Source: Gnetum montanum
Lineage: Eukaryota; Streptophyta; Gnetopsida; Gnetales; Gnetaceae
Assembly: GCA_015680685.1 (NCBI GenBank)
Contig: MNCI01018064.1
Coordinates: 306,369-370,368 of the forward strand
DNA length: 64,000 bases
Reading direction: 5' to 3'
Shown here in pieces: positions 46,901 through 58,265 of the stretch. The translations under genes were made by a program, and so were the position numbers. The stretch's first letter is position 1. Each line of letters opens with the position of its first letter. The notes below the pieces were generated by a model. The model was not told the DNA's origin. It saw only the letters and a program-made list of their open reading frames with translations, and searched no databases.

Positions 46901-48607
46901 ATTGTCACTTCTTGGGATTTCTTTGCCATTGTAGTAGTTTACAAAAAAGAAAAAGTAAAAAGAAAAACAAAACAAAAATAGCAGAAAAATAGGCACAACA
47001 CTCGAACATGAAAACATGAACTCATAGTCTAGTGTACCAGGTTTGAACAATGATAAGAACGGTGGAAGATCCACCAACATGTCTTCAACGGTGATCAGGA
47101 TAAGGGATGCCCAATCCCCATCCAGCCAACTGAACTCCTTACACCTATTATAAAACTAGGAGTACCGGGTTGGATAAGTTTTGTATCCCCCCTACATTGG
47201 CCTATCACGCTAGCGTGCATATTCTCAGCGGAGGAAAACTCCTGCAGCACCATCTACACTAAGGCCAAGGCATCAGTATCATCATGAATCCCACTCTTAT
47301 TGATGTAAAACCTAGTAACAAGAGGAGCACATACACTATTAACATTTTTTTCCTAGCGTAGCATGCATCACATAACATAGCAGAATATGTTTACAGAACT
47401 CACCCACTAGCACAATAAACGGTTCCTGGTGGGTTCTGAAAATAGGTTCCCATGTGATGAGCAATGAACAACGTGTTGTACAGGTGGTAGTAATTATATT
47501 TAGGCATTTTCCATATCCAAGTTAGACGCTTCAAGATTTTTAGGTGCTAACTAGATCCTCCAGGCTACTCGTCCCCAATTGCCCCATTAGTCAAAAATCT
47601 CAGAATACCCCAATTTGTCCCAGACAATAGGGTTTCTATAATTGCGGTAGCTGCCTCCATCAATAAGTGTGGCCAAATGATCACACTAAAGTGCTGGAGG
47701 AGGAATTTTAAGAAGTCCCATGTGCCTTCATGGAACTAGACCACCTACTACTCCACACATGCGTGGGGTGGAGGAACGTTGGTCACCAATTCACTTAGGT
47801 AGCACAAAACCCCTACAATTACTAAGACAATCAAGATGGGTCTTAACATCACCCTACGCAACATAATGGCAAATGTTAACATTATGTTTGAGTGGAATTC
47901 ACATGTAGCTTAGCAGGATTAGTCATTTGCAAATAGCATAGTGTAACTCTTTTCTTGCAGATAGCATAGCAGAACCATAAGGGTGATAGCATAGCAACAT
48001 GATACCACTGATGCATTGACCAGGATGTCTCACAACACAATGGCCTAGTGTAGCCATAAAAAAAATTAAAGAAAAATTTTAAACAAGAAAGAATTTAATA
48101 CACTACAGTTGTTTCAACAAATCTTGATGTACAAAACAAGTTGTGCTATGCTGTGTTAGACACATGTTACACTGTCAAATCTTGCACTTGGCCAAACCCT
48201 CCTGAGGGTCATATGATACGCTGTTTGCATGCTAAGTTTCCAGAATCACCTAAAGCTCTATGGTAAGGCAGTCACAGTGATGGTGGTCTAGGCAATACTG
48301 CATGCAACCTTAGCATAGCGTTAGTACACCTGTCGTGGCCGAATCGGCAACAGTGGCAGTGTAATGGCCAAAACAACAACCAAAACGGTGATAAAAGACG
48401 TAGATTCTTTTTAAAACAAAAAAACAAAAAAGAGAGCAGAGACAACAATAGCAATAGGAAAAACAAAGATAGCGTAGTAGCTTACCGAGCCAATGAAATC
48501 TCCTTTCGTACCGCGATGCTCGCTTACGACAGACATCCCAAGGTGTCTTTCACCTCATCCACCTTGGCGAGCACTAGGTGTTTATGTTCTCTTTTAGGTG
48601 CCATCAT
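43991..48607 (-). pseudogene. Antisense multi-exon gene in the PR-RT insert, element D copy
   Basis: Best copy. Exon 1 is 48607-48486: MMAPKREHKHLVLAKVDEV, then KDTLGCLS, ending CTCG|GTAAGC. Candidate introns, minus strand: 48485 to about 47858 (TTGCGTAG), 47403-47312 (GTGAGT to TTACTAG), 47037 to about 46931 (acceptor now AA), 45878 to about 45746, about 45290-45204, about 45066-44987 (acceptor now GG), 44158-44072 (GTTAGT to ATATAG). The exon at 46776-46189 is open for 195 codons (INDQLFADLFGVLAND, FHACAFPKLLFQGKIIGIEQ, HAFFVACLRCFAEFLVV). An acidic stretch with DEENTHADEED (45712-45431), a coiled coil (VQKLEKEKANLTAEVGEL) and an acidic tail ending EDDVEGDDA follow. Antisense ORFs are known in related elements; role unknown. 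Confidence 0.65.
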
Positions 48608-48737
48608 TTTGATTGCAGATTCTTTCTTAGTCACTACGCTGAATCGCTTTGCTCTTTGTCAATACAACTGCTCTACGCTCTAGGTGCGAATACTACGCTT
48701 ACAATGAAAATGATGAGTTTACCAGGGGTAAACCCCT

Positions 48738-48746
48738 ACTTATAGC
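48738..48746 (-). promoter_or_regulatory. TATA box of the antisense gene, element D
   Basis: Minus strand GGCTATAAGTAGGGG, about 135 bp before the exon 1 ATG. The duplicated copy at about 50178-50186 is the same and precedes a truncated exon 1 (ATG 50044-50042). Confidence 0.5.
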
Positions 48747-48904
48747 CAATGTAGTAAAAAGGAACTTGATATTTCACATCCCAATTAATGTGGGATGCTT
48801 CGTATAGTGTAGCAGTTCCGCCATAGCATAGCAGCACTGTTTGCATTGTGGCAGGTGGGCCCAACTGAAAATTTTGTCCCACCTTAACTAGTCACTTACC
48901 TTTG

Positions 48905-49225
48905 CAAAAATAACTCGTAAGCGGTCTACAAAGACCTTAAACTAATAGCAACTTACCTTTGCAAGAATAACCCATCAATGGTCTGCAAAGACCTTAAACT
49001 AGCATTTTTGACTCATAGTTTCGATCAAGTTAGCGGTCTGCAAAGACCTTAAACTAATACTTTTAACTTACAAACATAACATATTAATGGTATGCAAAGA
49101 CCTTAAACTAATACTTTTAATTCACAAGCCTAACCCATTGGAGGTCCACAAAGACCTTAAACTAGCAGTTATGACTTACAGTTCAACCAAGTTAGTGGTC
49201 CGCTATGATCTTAAACTGGCAACTT
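48905..49225 (+). repeat. RT-proximal AAGACCTTAAACTA array, element D copy 1
   Basis: Six units of about 60 bp with core GGTCTGCAAAGACC then TTAAACTA. Copy 2 at 50345-50665 has the same units in the same order. Confidence 0.8.
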
Positions 49226-49354
49226 GTGAACTTGGCATCATAGTTGACAATTATTTAAATCATTTTGTATTTCATTGTTTCTTTGCAAGTGTTTACTATG
49301 CATCATTGCTACAAAAAGGTATCACTTGACTTTGCATTTATCTTATTGTGGTAG

Positions 49355-49955
49355 GTTGAGCAAGAATGACCATGCATCATGATCTATCTTCACCTCTATC
49401 CTTGACAAGTCCACATGGTGAGCTTACACGACAATTGAACCTAAAGTCAATAGACTAGGAATCATCCACCGATAGCACTATCACATCCTTAGAAACATCC
49501 CCAGACTGGCCTGAACACCTAGTCTAAGCCTTAGATTTAGAGGCTGGGGATATAACTGAGGATCCTCTCATTGAAATGCTTATGACTACATCCAGGGGGA
49601 AAAAACGTTAAAACTTATCTCTCTCCTAGATTCACAAACACACAAAGATGAATCCAAGATCCTGCAAGATAACATCGAAGTATTTGCATGGTCTTATAAC
49701 GACATGCCAAGCTTAGATCCACGGCTTATACAACATAACATTGTCTTAGATCCACATGTGAAGGTAGTTAAACCAAAGGCTTGCAAGACTAACCTAGAGA
49801 TCGCATTGGCCGTACGCGAGGAAATCACTAAGCTGTATCAGGCTAGTTTCATCCAGGTAATTAATTACTCAGAATGGGTGTCGGACATCATTGTAGTGTC
49901 TAAGAAAAAAAGAGGAATACAAATCTATATAGGCTTTCGGGATCTAAACAAAGCA
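49355..49955 (+). pseudogene. pol: Truncated duplicate of RT N-terminus, element D
   Basis: Starts after the acceptor GGTAG at 49354. Covers the linker (SLDPRLIQHNIVLDPHVKVV) and first RT block up to YIGFRDLNKAT, where the tandem duplication junction cuts it. 49704-49950 is open. It has no palm or catalytic residues and cannot encode RT alone. Confidence 0.85.
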
Positions 49956-50792
49956 ACGCTCGCCTGCGATAGACGTCCCAAGGTGTCTTTCACCTCATCC
50001 ACCTTGGCAAGTGCTAGGTGTTTATGTTCTTTTTTAGGTGCCATGGTTTTGGTTGCAGATTCTTTCTTAGTCGCTATGCTGAATCACTTTGCTCTTTGTC
50101 AATACAACTGATCTACGCTCTAGGTGCGAATACTACGCTTATAATGAAAATGATGAGTTTACCAGGGGTAAACCCCTACTTATAGCCAATGTAGTAAAAA
50201 GAAAATTGCTATTTCACACCCCAATTAATGTGGGATGCTCCGTACAGTGTAGCAGTTCCACCATAGCATAGCAGCACTGTTTACATTGTGGCAGGTGGGC
50301 CCAATTGAAAATTTCATCCCACCTTAACTAGTCACTTACCTTTGCAAAAATAACTCGTAAGCAGTCTATAAAGACCTTAAACTAATAGCAACTTATCTTT
50401 GCAAGAATAACCCATCAATGGTCCGCAAAGACCTTAAACTAGCATTTTTGACTCAGTTTCGATCAAGTTAGCGGTCTGCAAAGACCTTAAACTAATACTT
50501 TTAACTTACAAACATAACATGTTAATGGTATGCAAAGACCTTAAACTAATACTTTTAATTCATAAGCCTAACCCATTGGCGGTCCAGAAAGACCTTAAAC
50601 TAGCAGTTACGACTTACAGTTCAACCAAGTTAGTAGTCCGCTATGATCTTAAACTGGCAGCTTGTGAACTTGGCATCATAGTTGACAATTATTTAAACCA
50701 TTTTGTATTTCATTGTTTCTTTGCAAGTGTTTACTATGCATCATTGCTACAAAAAGGGATCACTTGACTTTGCATTTATCTTATTGTGGTAG

Positions 50793-52080
50793 GTTGAGCA
50801 AGAATGACCATGCATCATGATCTATCTTCACCTCTATCCTTGACAAGTCCACATGGTGAGCTTACAAGACAATTGAACCCAGAGTCAATAGACTGGGAAT
50901 CATCCACTGATAGCACTATCGCATCCTTAGAAACATCCCCAGACTGGCCTAAACACCTAGTTTGAGCCTTAGATTTAGAGGCTGGGGATATAACTGAGGA
51001 TCCTCTCATTGAAATGCTTATGACTACATCCAGGGGGAAATAAAAACGTTAAAACTTAGCTCTCTCCTAGATTCACAAACACACAAAGATGTATCCAAGA
51101 TCCTGCAAGATAACATCGAAGTATTCACATGGTCTTATAATGACATGCTAGGCTTAGATCCGAGGCTTATACAACATAACATTATCTTAGTCCCACATGT
51201 GAAGGTAGTTAAACAAAAGGCTCGCAAGAGTAAACCAGAGATAGCATTGGCCGTATGCAAGGAAATCACTAAGTTGTATCAGGCTAGTTTCATCCAGGTA
51301 ATTAATTACTTAGAATGGGTGTTGGACATCATTGTAGTGTCTAAGAAAAAAAGAGGAATACAAATCTATATAGGCTTTCGGGATCTGAACAAAGCAATGA
51401 TCAAGGATGACTTCCCATTTCCAAGTATTGATCAACTCATTGACACTACGGCTGGTCATGTTCTGCTATCTTTCATGGATGCTTTCTCCGGCTACAATCA
51501 AATTCATATCAACCTAGAGCATTAGTTAACAACCACTTTCATGATCCCATGGGGTACCTTCTGTTACACCATGATGCTCTTTGGACTCAAAATGCCAAAG
51601 CAACCTACCAAAGAGCCATGACATACATCTTTAGTGACTACATCCTAGAAACACTAAATGACTATGTGGATAACATAGTAGTCAAATCTAAAGAGGCTGC
51701 TAACCATCCCAACGATCTAGGTGTAGTCCTCAAATGCTCCCATATGCATGACTTATGCCTCAACCCAAAAAAATGTGTCTTCAGGGTAAGAACCAGATGC
51801 ATGTTAGGGTTTGTAGTATCGGAGGCTAGAATATGAGTAGACCCTGATAAAGTTAAGGCCATCATTAACCTGGCACCCCCTACAAACCTTAAAGAATTGT
51901 GTGGGTTGAAAGGTAGGGTACAGTTCATTAGGAGATTTATAGCAAAGTTGACTGACAAGTTACACCCCATGCAACACTTACTAAAGAAAGGGGTTAACTT
52001 TGAATGGACAACACAATGCCAACAAGCCTTCGATGATCTAAAGAAAGATCTTTTACACCTCCCAACTGTTTACCCACCCT
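50793..52080 (+). pseudogene. pol: Element D reverse transcriptase
   Basis: Full RT from the second duplication unit. Linker MLGLDPRLIQHNIILVPHVK, then ALAVCKEITKLYQASFIQVI, RDLNKAMIKDDFPFPSIDQLID, SFMDAFSGYNQIHINLEH, TFCYTMM and the catalytic LNDYVDNIVVKSK. The second Asp of YVDD is Asn (51663-51674), so the site is dead. Connection: RVQFIRRFIAKLTDKLHPMQHLLKKG. 51145-51525 is open for 126 codons. A frameshift lies near 51580-51600 and stops at 51523 and 51834. Confidence 0.9.
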
Positions 52081-53125
52081 AGAGGGATAAGTCTTTCTAT
52101 GTCTACCTTGCCACCTTAGACACGTCTATCGTGGCACTGTTATGTTAGAGAAGAGAAGATGGCTCTGACATTCCAGTTTATTGCCTAACTCATGCATTGA
52201 TACCATATGAGGCGAAGTATAATGAGGTGGAGAGAAATTGCCTCGCCCTAGTGTTTGCATTGAAAAAGTGGAGGCATTATCTATTTCGTAGCAAAGTCAA
52301 CATAATATGCAAAGGTAATGTACTCTGGGCTATCATAAAAAATCTATACGAGAGTAGCAGGATAGCCCGGTGGAAAGCCAAAACTGTGGAATTCGATTTG
52401 CATTATGTGACCCAATCGTTGACGAAAGGTCAAGTTATAGCTATGCAAATCACGACCTCACCTGTCAATGATCCGGCAACCATAGAACCTCAATTTCCTG
52501 ATGAGCACATTAGCACTATCACCTCTATCCCATTACATTTAGAGGCTACCTTACATTTTGACGGTGCTTTGACTACATGATGTGGTAGTGCAGTAGTCAT
52601 AATTACGTTCCCCTCTAGGGACATTCAACCATTTGCTTATCGTTTTACGTTCCTTTGTATGAATAACATGGCAAAGTACAAAGGATTCCTTAGGGGCCTC
52701 TTAGCAGCCTGAGCATTGAAAATTCAACACCTGCCGATTCATGGCGATTCACAACTCATTGTCAATCAAATTACTGAGGTCTATGCCTACAAAGCCACAC
52801 ACCTACAGCTCTATTGTGACCTAGCCAAAATTTTAATTAAACAGTTTACAATAATAGACGTTCAACACATGCCATGCAATGAGAACATCGTAGCAGGTGC
52901 CTTGGCCACCCTAGCATTAAATGTGCCACCAAACTTGTTTGCAGGTTTTCCCACTTTGATAACTGAGTGTATGAAGCCTATCACTCAAGCAGTAGACGTC
53001 GCCTCTGTAAGCACTGCCAAAACCCAAGAGTGGTACTCCAACATTAAAGCATACCTGCAACATGGCGAACCCCCATGCGAATTGACATCTACCCAAAGGA
53101 ATGTGATCCGCAAGCATGCTCAGTA
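52081..53125 (+). pseudogene. pol: Element D RNase H and second RNase H
   Basis: RNase H block: KSFYVYLATLDTSIVALLC, YEAKYNEVERNCLALVFALKKWRHYL, KVNIICKGNVLWAIIKNLYESSRIARWKAK (52197-52580 open, 127 codons). The second, archaeal-type RNase H follows: ATLHFDGALTT, FPSRDIQPFAYRFTF, NNMAKYKGFLRGLL, then HGDSQLIVNQITEVYAYKA, DVQHMPCNENIVAGALATLA (52716-53126 open). Dual RNase H marks the Tat lineage. Stops at 52081, 52147, 52578 and 52710. Confidence 0.88.
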
Positions 53126-54266
53126 ATATGTACTCATAGGAGATAACGCTTTATGCAAATGATCCTTTGATGGGATATTGCTAGCATGCGTAAATGAGGG
53201 ACAAGTGCAAAAGATTATCAATGAAGTCCATGAAGGATTATGCAATGGGCACATAGCCCCTAGTGCCATGGTGGAAAAAATTAGATGCTTAGGGTATTAC
53301 TGGCCTCACATGGAATGAGATTGCCTTTCCAAAGTTAATACTTGTGACACATGCCAACGATATGCAAATATTATACATGTTTCACCTACCAATTTGCACT
53401 TGATGCAGATCATGTGGCCATTCCAACAATGGGGACTAGACATTGTAGGACCTATCACACCCAAGTCTTTTGCAGGGCATAGCTTCATCATCACCACCAC
53501 TAAGTACTTTACAAAGTGGGTTGAGGCTATCCCCCTAAGGAAGACTACATCTCAACAGGTTTGCCACTTTATATTGGATAACATAGTGACAAGGTTTGGG
53601 CTTCCCATGGCTATTGTGACCGATAATAGTCCACAATTCAGTAGTGTAGAAACCAAAACCTTCTATAACAACCTTGGCATTAGGTAATCTTTCTCATTGC
53701 CATATTACCCGCAGGCCAATGGATAAGCAAAAGCTATGAACAAAGCCATCATCAACTTGCTCAAGAAAATTCTTAGCAGTAGCAAGAGGTGATGGCATAA
53801 GAAAATCCTCTAGTGCTATGGGCTTACAAAATGACATGTAGGACGACAATAGGTAAAACATCTTATAGCATTGTTTACAGACCTGAAGTGGTGTTACCTC
53901 TTGAACTATAGGTACTATCACTTCGAATGATCCTATCCAACGTTGTGCGTGAAGCCCAAAACAACAAGTCAAGGATCATCAACCTCGACTCCATAGAGGA
54001 GGAGCATGCATAAACACTTGGCCGCATCGAGTGATATCAAGATAGGAAAAAGCATAAGCATCATGCAAATCTACATCAATGATTAATAAAAAATAGGGAC
54101 CTCATTCTCAAGCCTATTACATATGAACAAGTTCTCAGCAAATTGGGAAGGTCCATTCATGGTCACAAAAGCCTATGGGAACGAAGCCTTCAAGCTGGCA
54201 GACATGGATGGAAAAGAGCTCATGAACCCTATGAATCACTTATATCTCAAGCCGTACTACATCTAA
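53126..54266 (+). pseudogene. pol: Element D integrase
   Basis: HHCC finger: EVHEGLCNGHIAPSAM and CDTCQRYANIIH. Catalytic core: QQWGLDIVGPITPKS (first Asp near 53440), GLPMAIVTDNSPQF (second Asp), then YYPQANG. The expected Glu codon reads Lys (AKAMNKA), so the D-D-E triad is broken. 53394-53687 is open for 97 codons. The C-terminal block shifts frame near 54120, yet MNHLYLKPYY-like coding continues to about 54266. Confidence 0.87.
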
Positions 54267-54289
54267 TGCATGAGCAAGGTAAGTAGATT

Positions 54290-54640
54290 GTTTTCGACGA
54301 TGTAAAACTTACAAAGTAGTCCGCCATGATGTAAAACTGGCAAAGCATGTCCGCTATGACGTAAAATTGGCATAGATAGTTCACTATGACTTTAAACTGG
54401 CATAGACCATCTACCATGACATAAAACTGGCAAAGCTTGTCTTCTATAATGTTAAACTAGCACAACCAGTCCACTATGACTTTAAACTAGCCCATCCACC
54501 ATTCGGTATGATGATAAACTAGCACAATGGTCTACTGGGACCTTAAACTAGCATAGTGGTCTGGTGGGACCTTAAACTAGTACACCATGGTCTATTGGGA
54601 CCTTAAACTAGCACACCATGGTCTACCAGGACCTTAAACT
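54290..54640 (+). repeat. Post-integrase repeat array, element D
   Basis: About twelve units of roughly 28-32 bp: early units CCRCTATGACNTAAAACTGGCA, later units GGTCTAYTGGGACCTTAAACTAGCA. Same two-zone order as in A (11990-12305). Confidence 0.8.
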
Positions 54641-56010
54641 AGGTTCGCGACATAGTGTCCTCAATGTGCATCCATGACCATTCAAACAAGCAAGCGTGCC
54701 TTTTGCCAACATAGGGTGAGATGTTGCAGTTCCAAAATGCAGTTGATGATGCCAAGAAAACACTCTTCGAAATATATGCAATGCCATTTCCCCTGGCATC
54801 TTGCTGATCCTCTAGAGATGTCTTCTGACATCTTGCTGACCTTCTAGAGCTACCGCTACCACTGCCCGTCGCCCTGGCAGTAGCTTCCATGGTCGGCGCC
54901 TACCACTGGAGTCCCAACACTATTGTGGCCCATCCACAAAGTTGCTATCCTCCAGTCCCTACTCTTATTCAGGCTCAAAATATGTTCAACTATTAAGCCT
55001 CTCTACTTATTGTTGAACTATATGGTGTTTACCTTGGGTAGGGATTCCTGAACACTCGCATCACCGCAACTCCTAGCTTTCTCAGTGCCAACTCCTCCAT
55101 GCTGATGCTACCAGAACCCCTGCTAGTCTTTCTAGTTTGGACGTTGAATGCCTCAACAACAACGTCCATTTCTCCAGTAGTGTCCAAAGAAAGCAAGACC
55201 TTTGCCTTCATTTTTCTTGATGGTTGTTTTTTCCAATTTTCTCTCTATTGTGTTTGCAGGGTAGGTGCCAGAGGAGCGTCGGTCAAAGGTGCATTTCGCC
55301 AAGGTGGCAGGACACTACATGGTTCCAAGGTGGTCATCTTGACTAGCTTAGCTACTTGGGAGTGCACATCCTATTCTCCCCCTTTACCTCCTTTACCTCG
55401 TTCCTTACACCCACAACTCTCCTTCTCATGCCTCTTTTACAAATTTTCCTGATGCCTGTAAAGCCTTCCCATATGCCCAATTGCAAAGTCCATGATGTGT
55501 GTAATGCAATTCGCTGCATGGAAGCATATGTGGGTAGGTTAAATCCCCGCATGGATGTAACGTAACTCATCCTAGGGAGGAAACACCTATCCTGCAAAAA
55601 CAATATTGTTTGCAAATGAACATGGAAAAACAACAAAAGAAAAGTGTAGAAGGGCAAAATCTTTCCCAAAAAAAAAGAACGCATGCCCAAAACAAATGGC
55701 ACATCAGTTGTTTTCCAATGACCATCTCCAAGAATTCCGACGAGAGGTCAGACACTTGCAAAAGAAATATGCCCATGCATATCAATTCCCTCACAAGCAC
55801 TCTGATGAGGGACCATACTATGCTACATCTTTCCCTTCCTAAAACTGTCCCCGCAGATCCACCCTTTTCCCTTTCCCTACATGACTATCCTGGTAGTCTC
55901 AAGCATAGCTAAGTGGTTTCTTGATGACTACTAAAGAGTGGTGTTAGCATCTTGTCTTTTATGGTGTTTTGTATTCTTTGTTGGCATCTCTTGGGCCCAT
56001 CCTCCAAATG
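54641..56010 (-). other. Element D 3' region with candidate second antisense unit
   Basis: Minus-strand ORFs 55211-55029 (VLLSLDTTGEMD, FNVQTRKTSRGSGS) and 54890-54639 (MEATARATG, SLEDQQDARGN) match decayed A counterparts in order. Upstream, 55595-55490 holds TTGTTTTTGCAG|GATAGGTG, matching acceptors in A and C, but its donor has decayed (A has CAG|GTGAGC). The ORF at 55800-55567 ends CFCRIGVSSLG, as in A and C. On the plus strand 55250-55365 (FRQGGRTLHGSKVVILTSLATWECT-like text) also matches A. Confidence 0.45.
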
Positions 56011-56013
56011 TCG

Positions 56014-56028
56014 ACAAAGAGGGGCCAA
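56014..56028 (+). other. Polypurine tract, element D
   Basis: ACAAAGAGGGGCCAA abuts the 3' LTR start TGAAATACC. Confidence 0.85.
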
Positions 56029-57568
56029 TGAAATACCATAAAATTTCGAGGCACTCTTGCTTCACTAGGGTCTTGAAACTGATGCAAGCATTTCCACAAG
56101 TGTAGCCTCATGACAGTTTGGCAGGAAATGAAGGCACTCAGATTAGACTATCTGATCCAGCAAGTTTTCTATCTCCAGAGCTAGTAGGCCCGATGGACTC
56201 TCCGGCTTGCCCACCTGGATAATTCACCCAGCTAACAATCTACTTAGAAATCATGCTAGGAGTTTCTGAGAGTGCTTGGGATGAGCAAAATAGTTTAGCA
56301 AGTTTTCTAGTTGAGAAGTTTGCTATGCTACGCTGCACAGTGTAGCAAGCCTTTAAAAAATCAATCAAGTTTCTGAATACAAGTTTGGCAAGATGTTTGC
56401 ACAAGACAAAGTCATAATCCAGCCAACACAGGGTACTATGCTATGCTACACTATATAGCATAGCACAGTGTAGCAAGGGCAAAGAAAGCTAATTTTTCTC
56501 TTAAAACCCTGCAGTTTTGATAGAAAAGCAAGTTACATTAGCTGCTATGCTATGTAGCGTAGAAAATATGTGCATCAATAAAAATGCTCCAAAGGTTAGC
56601 TCAGCGTGCACCAAGACTTTCAACAAAAGCTAGTGACTCCAACACAAGTTTTCTATTTAAATCAGTGGCTACGCTATGCTACGCTACATAGCATAGCACA
56701 ACATAGCAAGTAGCTACGCTATGAAGATGTGCTACACTACGTAGCATAGCATAGTGTAGTGAGTGGCTATGCTAGTTCAATGTGCTTCATTTCGCACTTG
56801 CATTGTTGGCACATTGGATTTAGGAATCTCCAGTTTCAACAACATGGTTGCAGTGTAGCAAGTTCACGACCGACATTGCACATCTATGCAATATGGGCAC
56901 GTCAACATCTTGTGGGGTCTAGGACATGTGGCACCTAAATCGCATTTCTCGCTTGCTCCTAGCCCTATAAATACCCCAGCGAACAACGCTCAAAGGGTTG
57001 GTTGGCATTTTTGGCATTAGTACTTTTGAGTTAGCATTTTTTGTGGTTAGCTTTTTTTCAATAGCATTTTGCGGGTTGGCTTTCTAGTTGGCATTCCTCA
57101 TCCACAAAGTTGGCACTCTTGAGAAGTTGGCTTCTAAGTTTGCATTCAAGAGCATAGTTGGCACATTCTAAGCATTCTAATTACCCTTGAATTCTCTGTG
57201 CACCTCTGGCATTGTATAACTTGTTGCACATCTCTCAAACAAGGCAAAGAATTAAACCCTTGACCTTGAGGTGGTGCATTTTCTTACCTAAGTTCATTCT
57301 AATTATTTCTTTATTGTTATCGTTGTTTGGCATTATTTCCTTTATTCTTTCATTTATTGATTATCGATTTTACCTTGTATATTTTGCAATCAAAACAATG
57401 TTCATGTAAGGTTAAGTTACATTGATTAAGTCCCTATTTGATCAACCAAACTGTTCAGGGTGCCCCATTTCTGTTTTATCTAGCATGGCCCTCACATGGA
57501 TCCGAGGTTAAACTCTTCACCTAGCAAGCTCTTGGTGTTTCCAACCATTGACATTTTCAATTGCTACA
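56029..57568 (+). repeat. 3' LTR of element D
   Basis: 1540 bp, TGAAATACC to TTGCTACA. Aligns with 37864-39354; differences are mainly C/T and G/A changes plus extra palindromic TATGCTA units at 56665-56775. TATA box 56966-56973. ORF-like 57212-57409 lies in U5 and is not a gene. Confidence 0.92.
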
Positions 57569-58265
57569 CATATAACTTATACTTTTACCTATCAATGACC
57601 AAGCAACCATAGATCTTGAATTCCCTAATGAGCATATGAACACCATTAGCCAAGTTTTTAAGGATTATGAAATAGTCATGTACTTTGATAGAGCTTTAAC
57701 TACCCATGGGGCTAGTGTTGATGATACCATCATAACATTCCCATTTGGTCAAATCCAACCCTTCACCTATTATTTTAAGTTCCCATGTATCAACAACATA
57801 GCAAAGTATGAAGGTTTAGTAAGAGGGATGATTGTAGTTTGTGATCTAGGAATTAGATGCTTACCGATCAAAGGTGATTTGCAACTTGTGGATTAACCAA
57901 GTAACCAAAGTCTATATATGTCAAGCTAAATACTTACAATCTTACTGTGACCTAGGGAAACAATTGTTCCAATAATTCATAGACATTGATATCTTGCACA
58001 TACCTTAAAATGAGAATGCCATAGTCGATGCAATTGCAACATTGGCCCTTAGTGTGATGCCAAATGTGTTTAGTAATTTTTCTACCTTAACCATGGACTA
58101 TGCTACTTCCATCACATAGAACACTAAGGATATCTTTATGACCATTTTTCATACTACTCTTACCAGGGAGTGGTATGATGATATCAAATTTTACCTTATG
58201 CACGGTGAATCCTCACAAGGCCTAATTATTGCTCAAAAGGATGTTGTATGCAAGCGATTGAAGTA
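57569..58265 (+). pseudogene. pol: Element B second RNase H and linker (after element D)
   Basis: Resumes B pol: NDQATIDLEFPNEH, then VMYFDRALTTHGASVDD, FPFGQIQPFTYYFKF, INNIAKYEGLVRGMI, IKGDLQLVD (57636-57896 open, 86 codons), then decayed ADALA-type text near 58020-58060 and the linker REWYDDIKFYLMHGES. Matches D 52450-53120 in order, which confirms that D sits between the two RNase H domains. Confidence 0.82.

Larger units (their letters stand above)
48516..51396 (+). repeat. 1.44-kb tandem duplication inside element D
   Basis: Unit 1 is about 48516-49955 and unit 2 about 49956-51396; the offset is 1440 falling to 1438 through a small indel. Each unit holds the antisense TATA box and exon 1 start, the RT-proximal repeat array, the sense acceptor and the first RT blocks. 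The junction joins RDLNKA of RT copy 1 to the middle of antisense exon 1. Both ends have a GC(A/G)ATG-like word, suggesting microhomology. The copies differ only by scattered substitutions, so the event post-dates most element divergence. Confidence 0.9.
37864..57568 (+). mobile_element. Element D: complete 19.7-kb Tat/Ogre-like LTR retrotransposon
   Basis: Only full-length element in the window: LTRs 37864-39354 and 56029-57568, PBS, gag, PR, insert with antisense gene, RT, RNase H, second RNase H, integrase, 3' region, PPT. It is inserted in element B between its two RNase H domains. Flanks CTTAC (37859-37863) and CATAT (57569-57573) are a 5-bp duplication with two differences. It includes a 1.44-kb tandem duplication, so the ancestral length would be near 18.3 kb. 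LTRs differ by many transitions and by variable palindrome arrays, so the insertion is not recent. Stops and frameshifts disable every ORF. Confidence 0.92.

Noticed and set aside
51662-51970. 102-codon minus-strand ORF over RT of D (similar ones at 9444-9674 and 37134-37322)
   Set aside because: Recurs in all copies only because RT is conserved on the plus strand; codon use of RT leaves the minus frame open.
57212-57409. Hydrophobic 65-codon ORF
   Set aside because: Lies in the U5 part of the D 3' LTR; its 5' LTR partner has no equivalent conserved frame.
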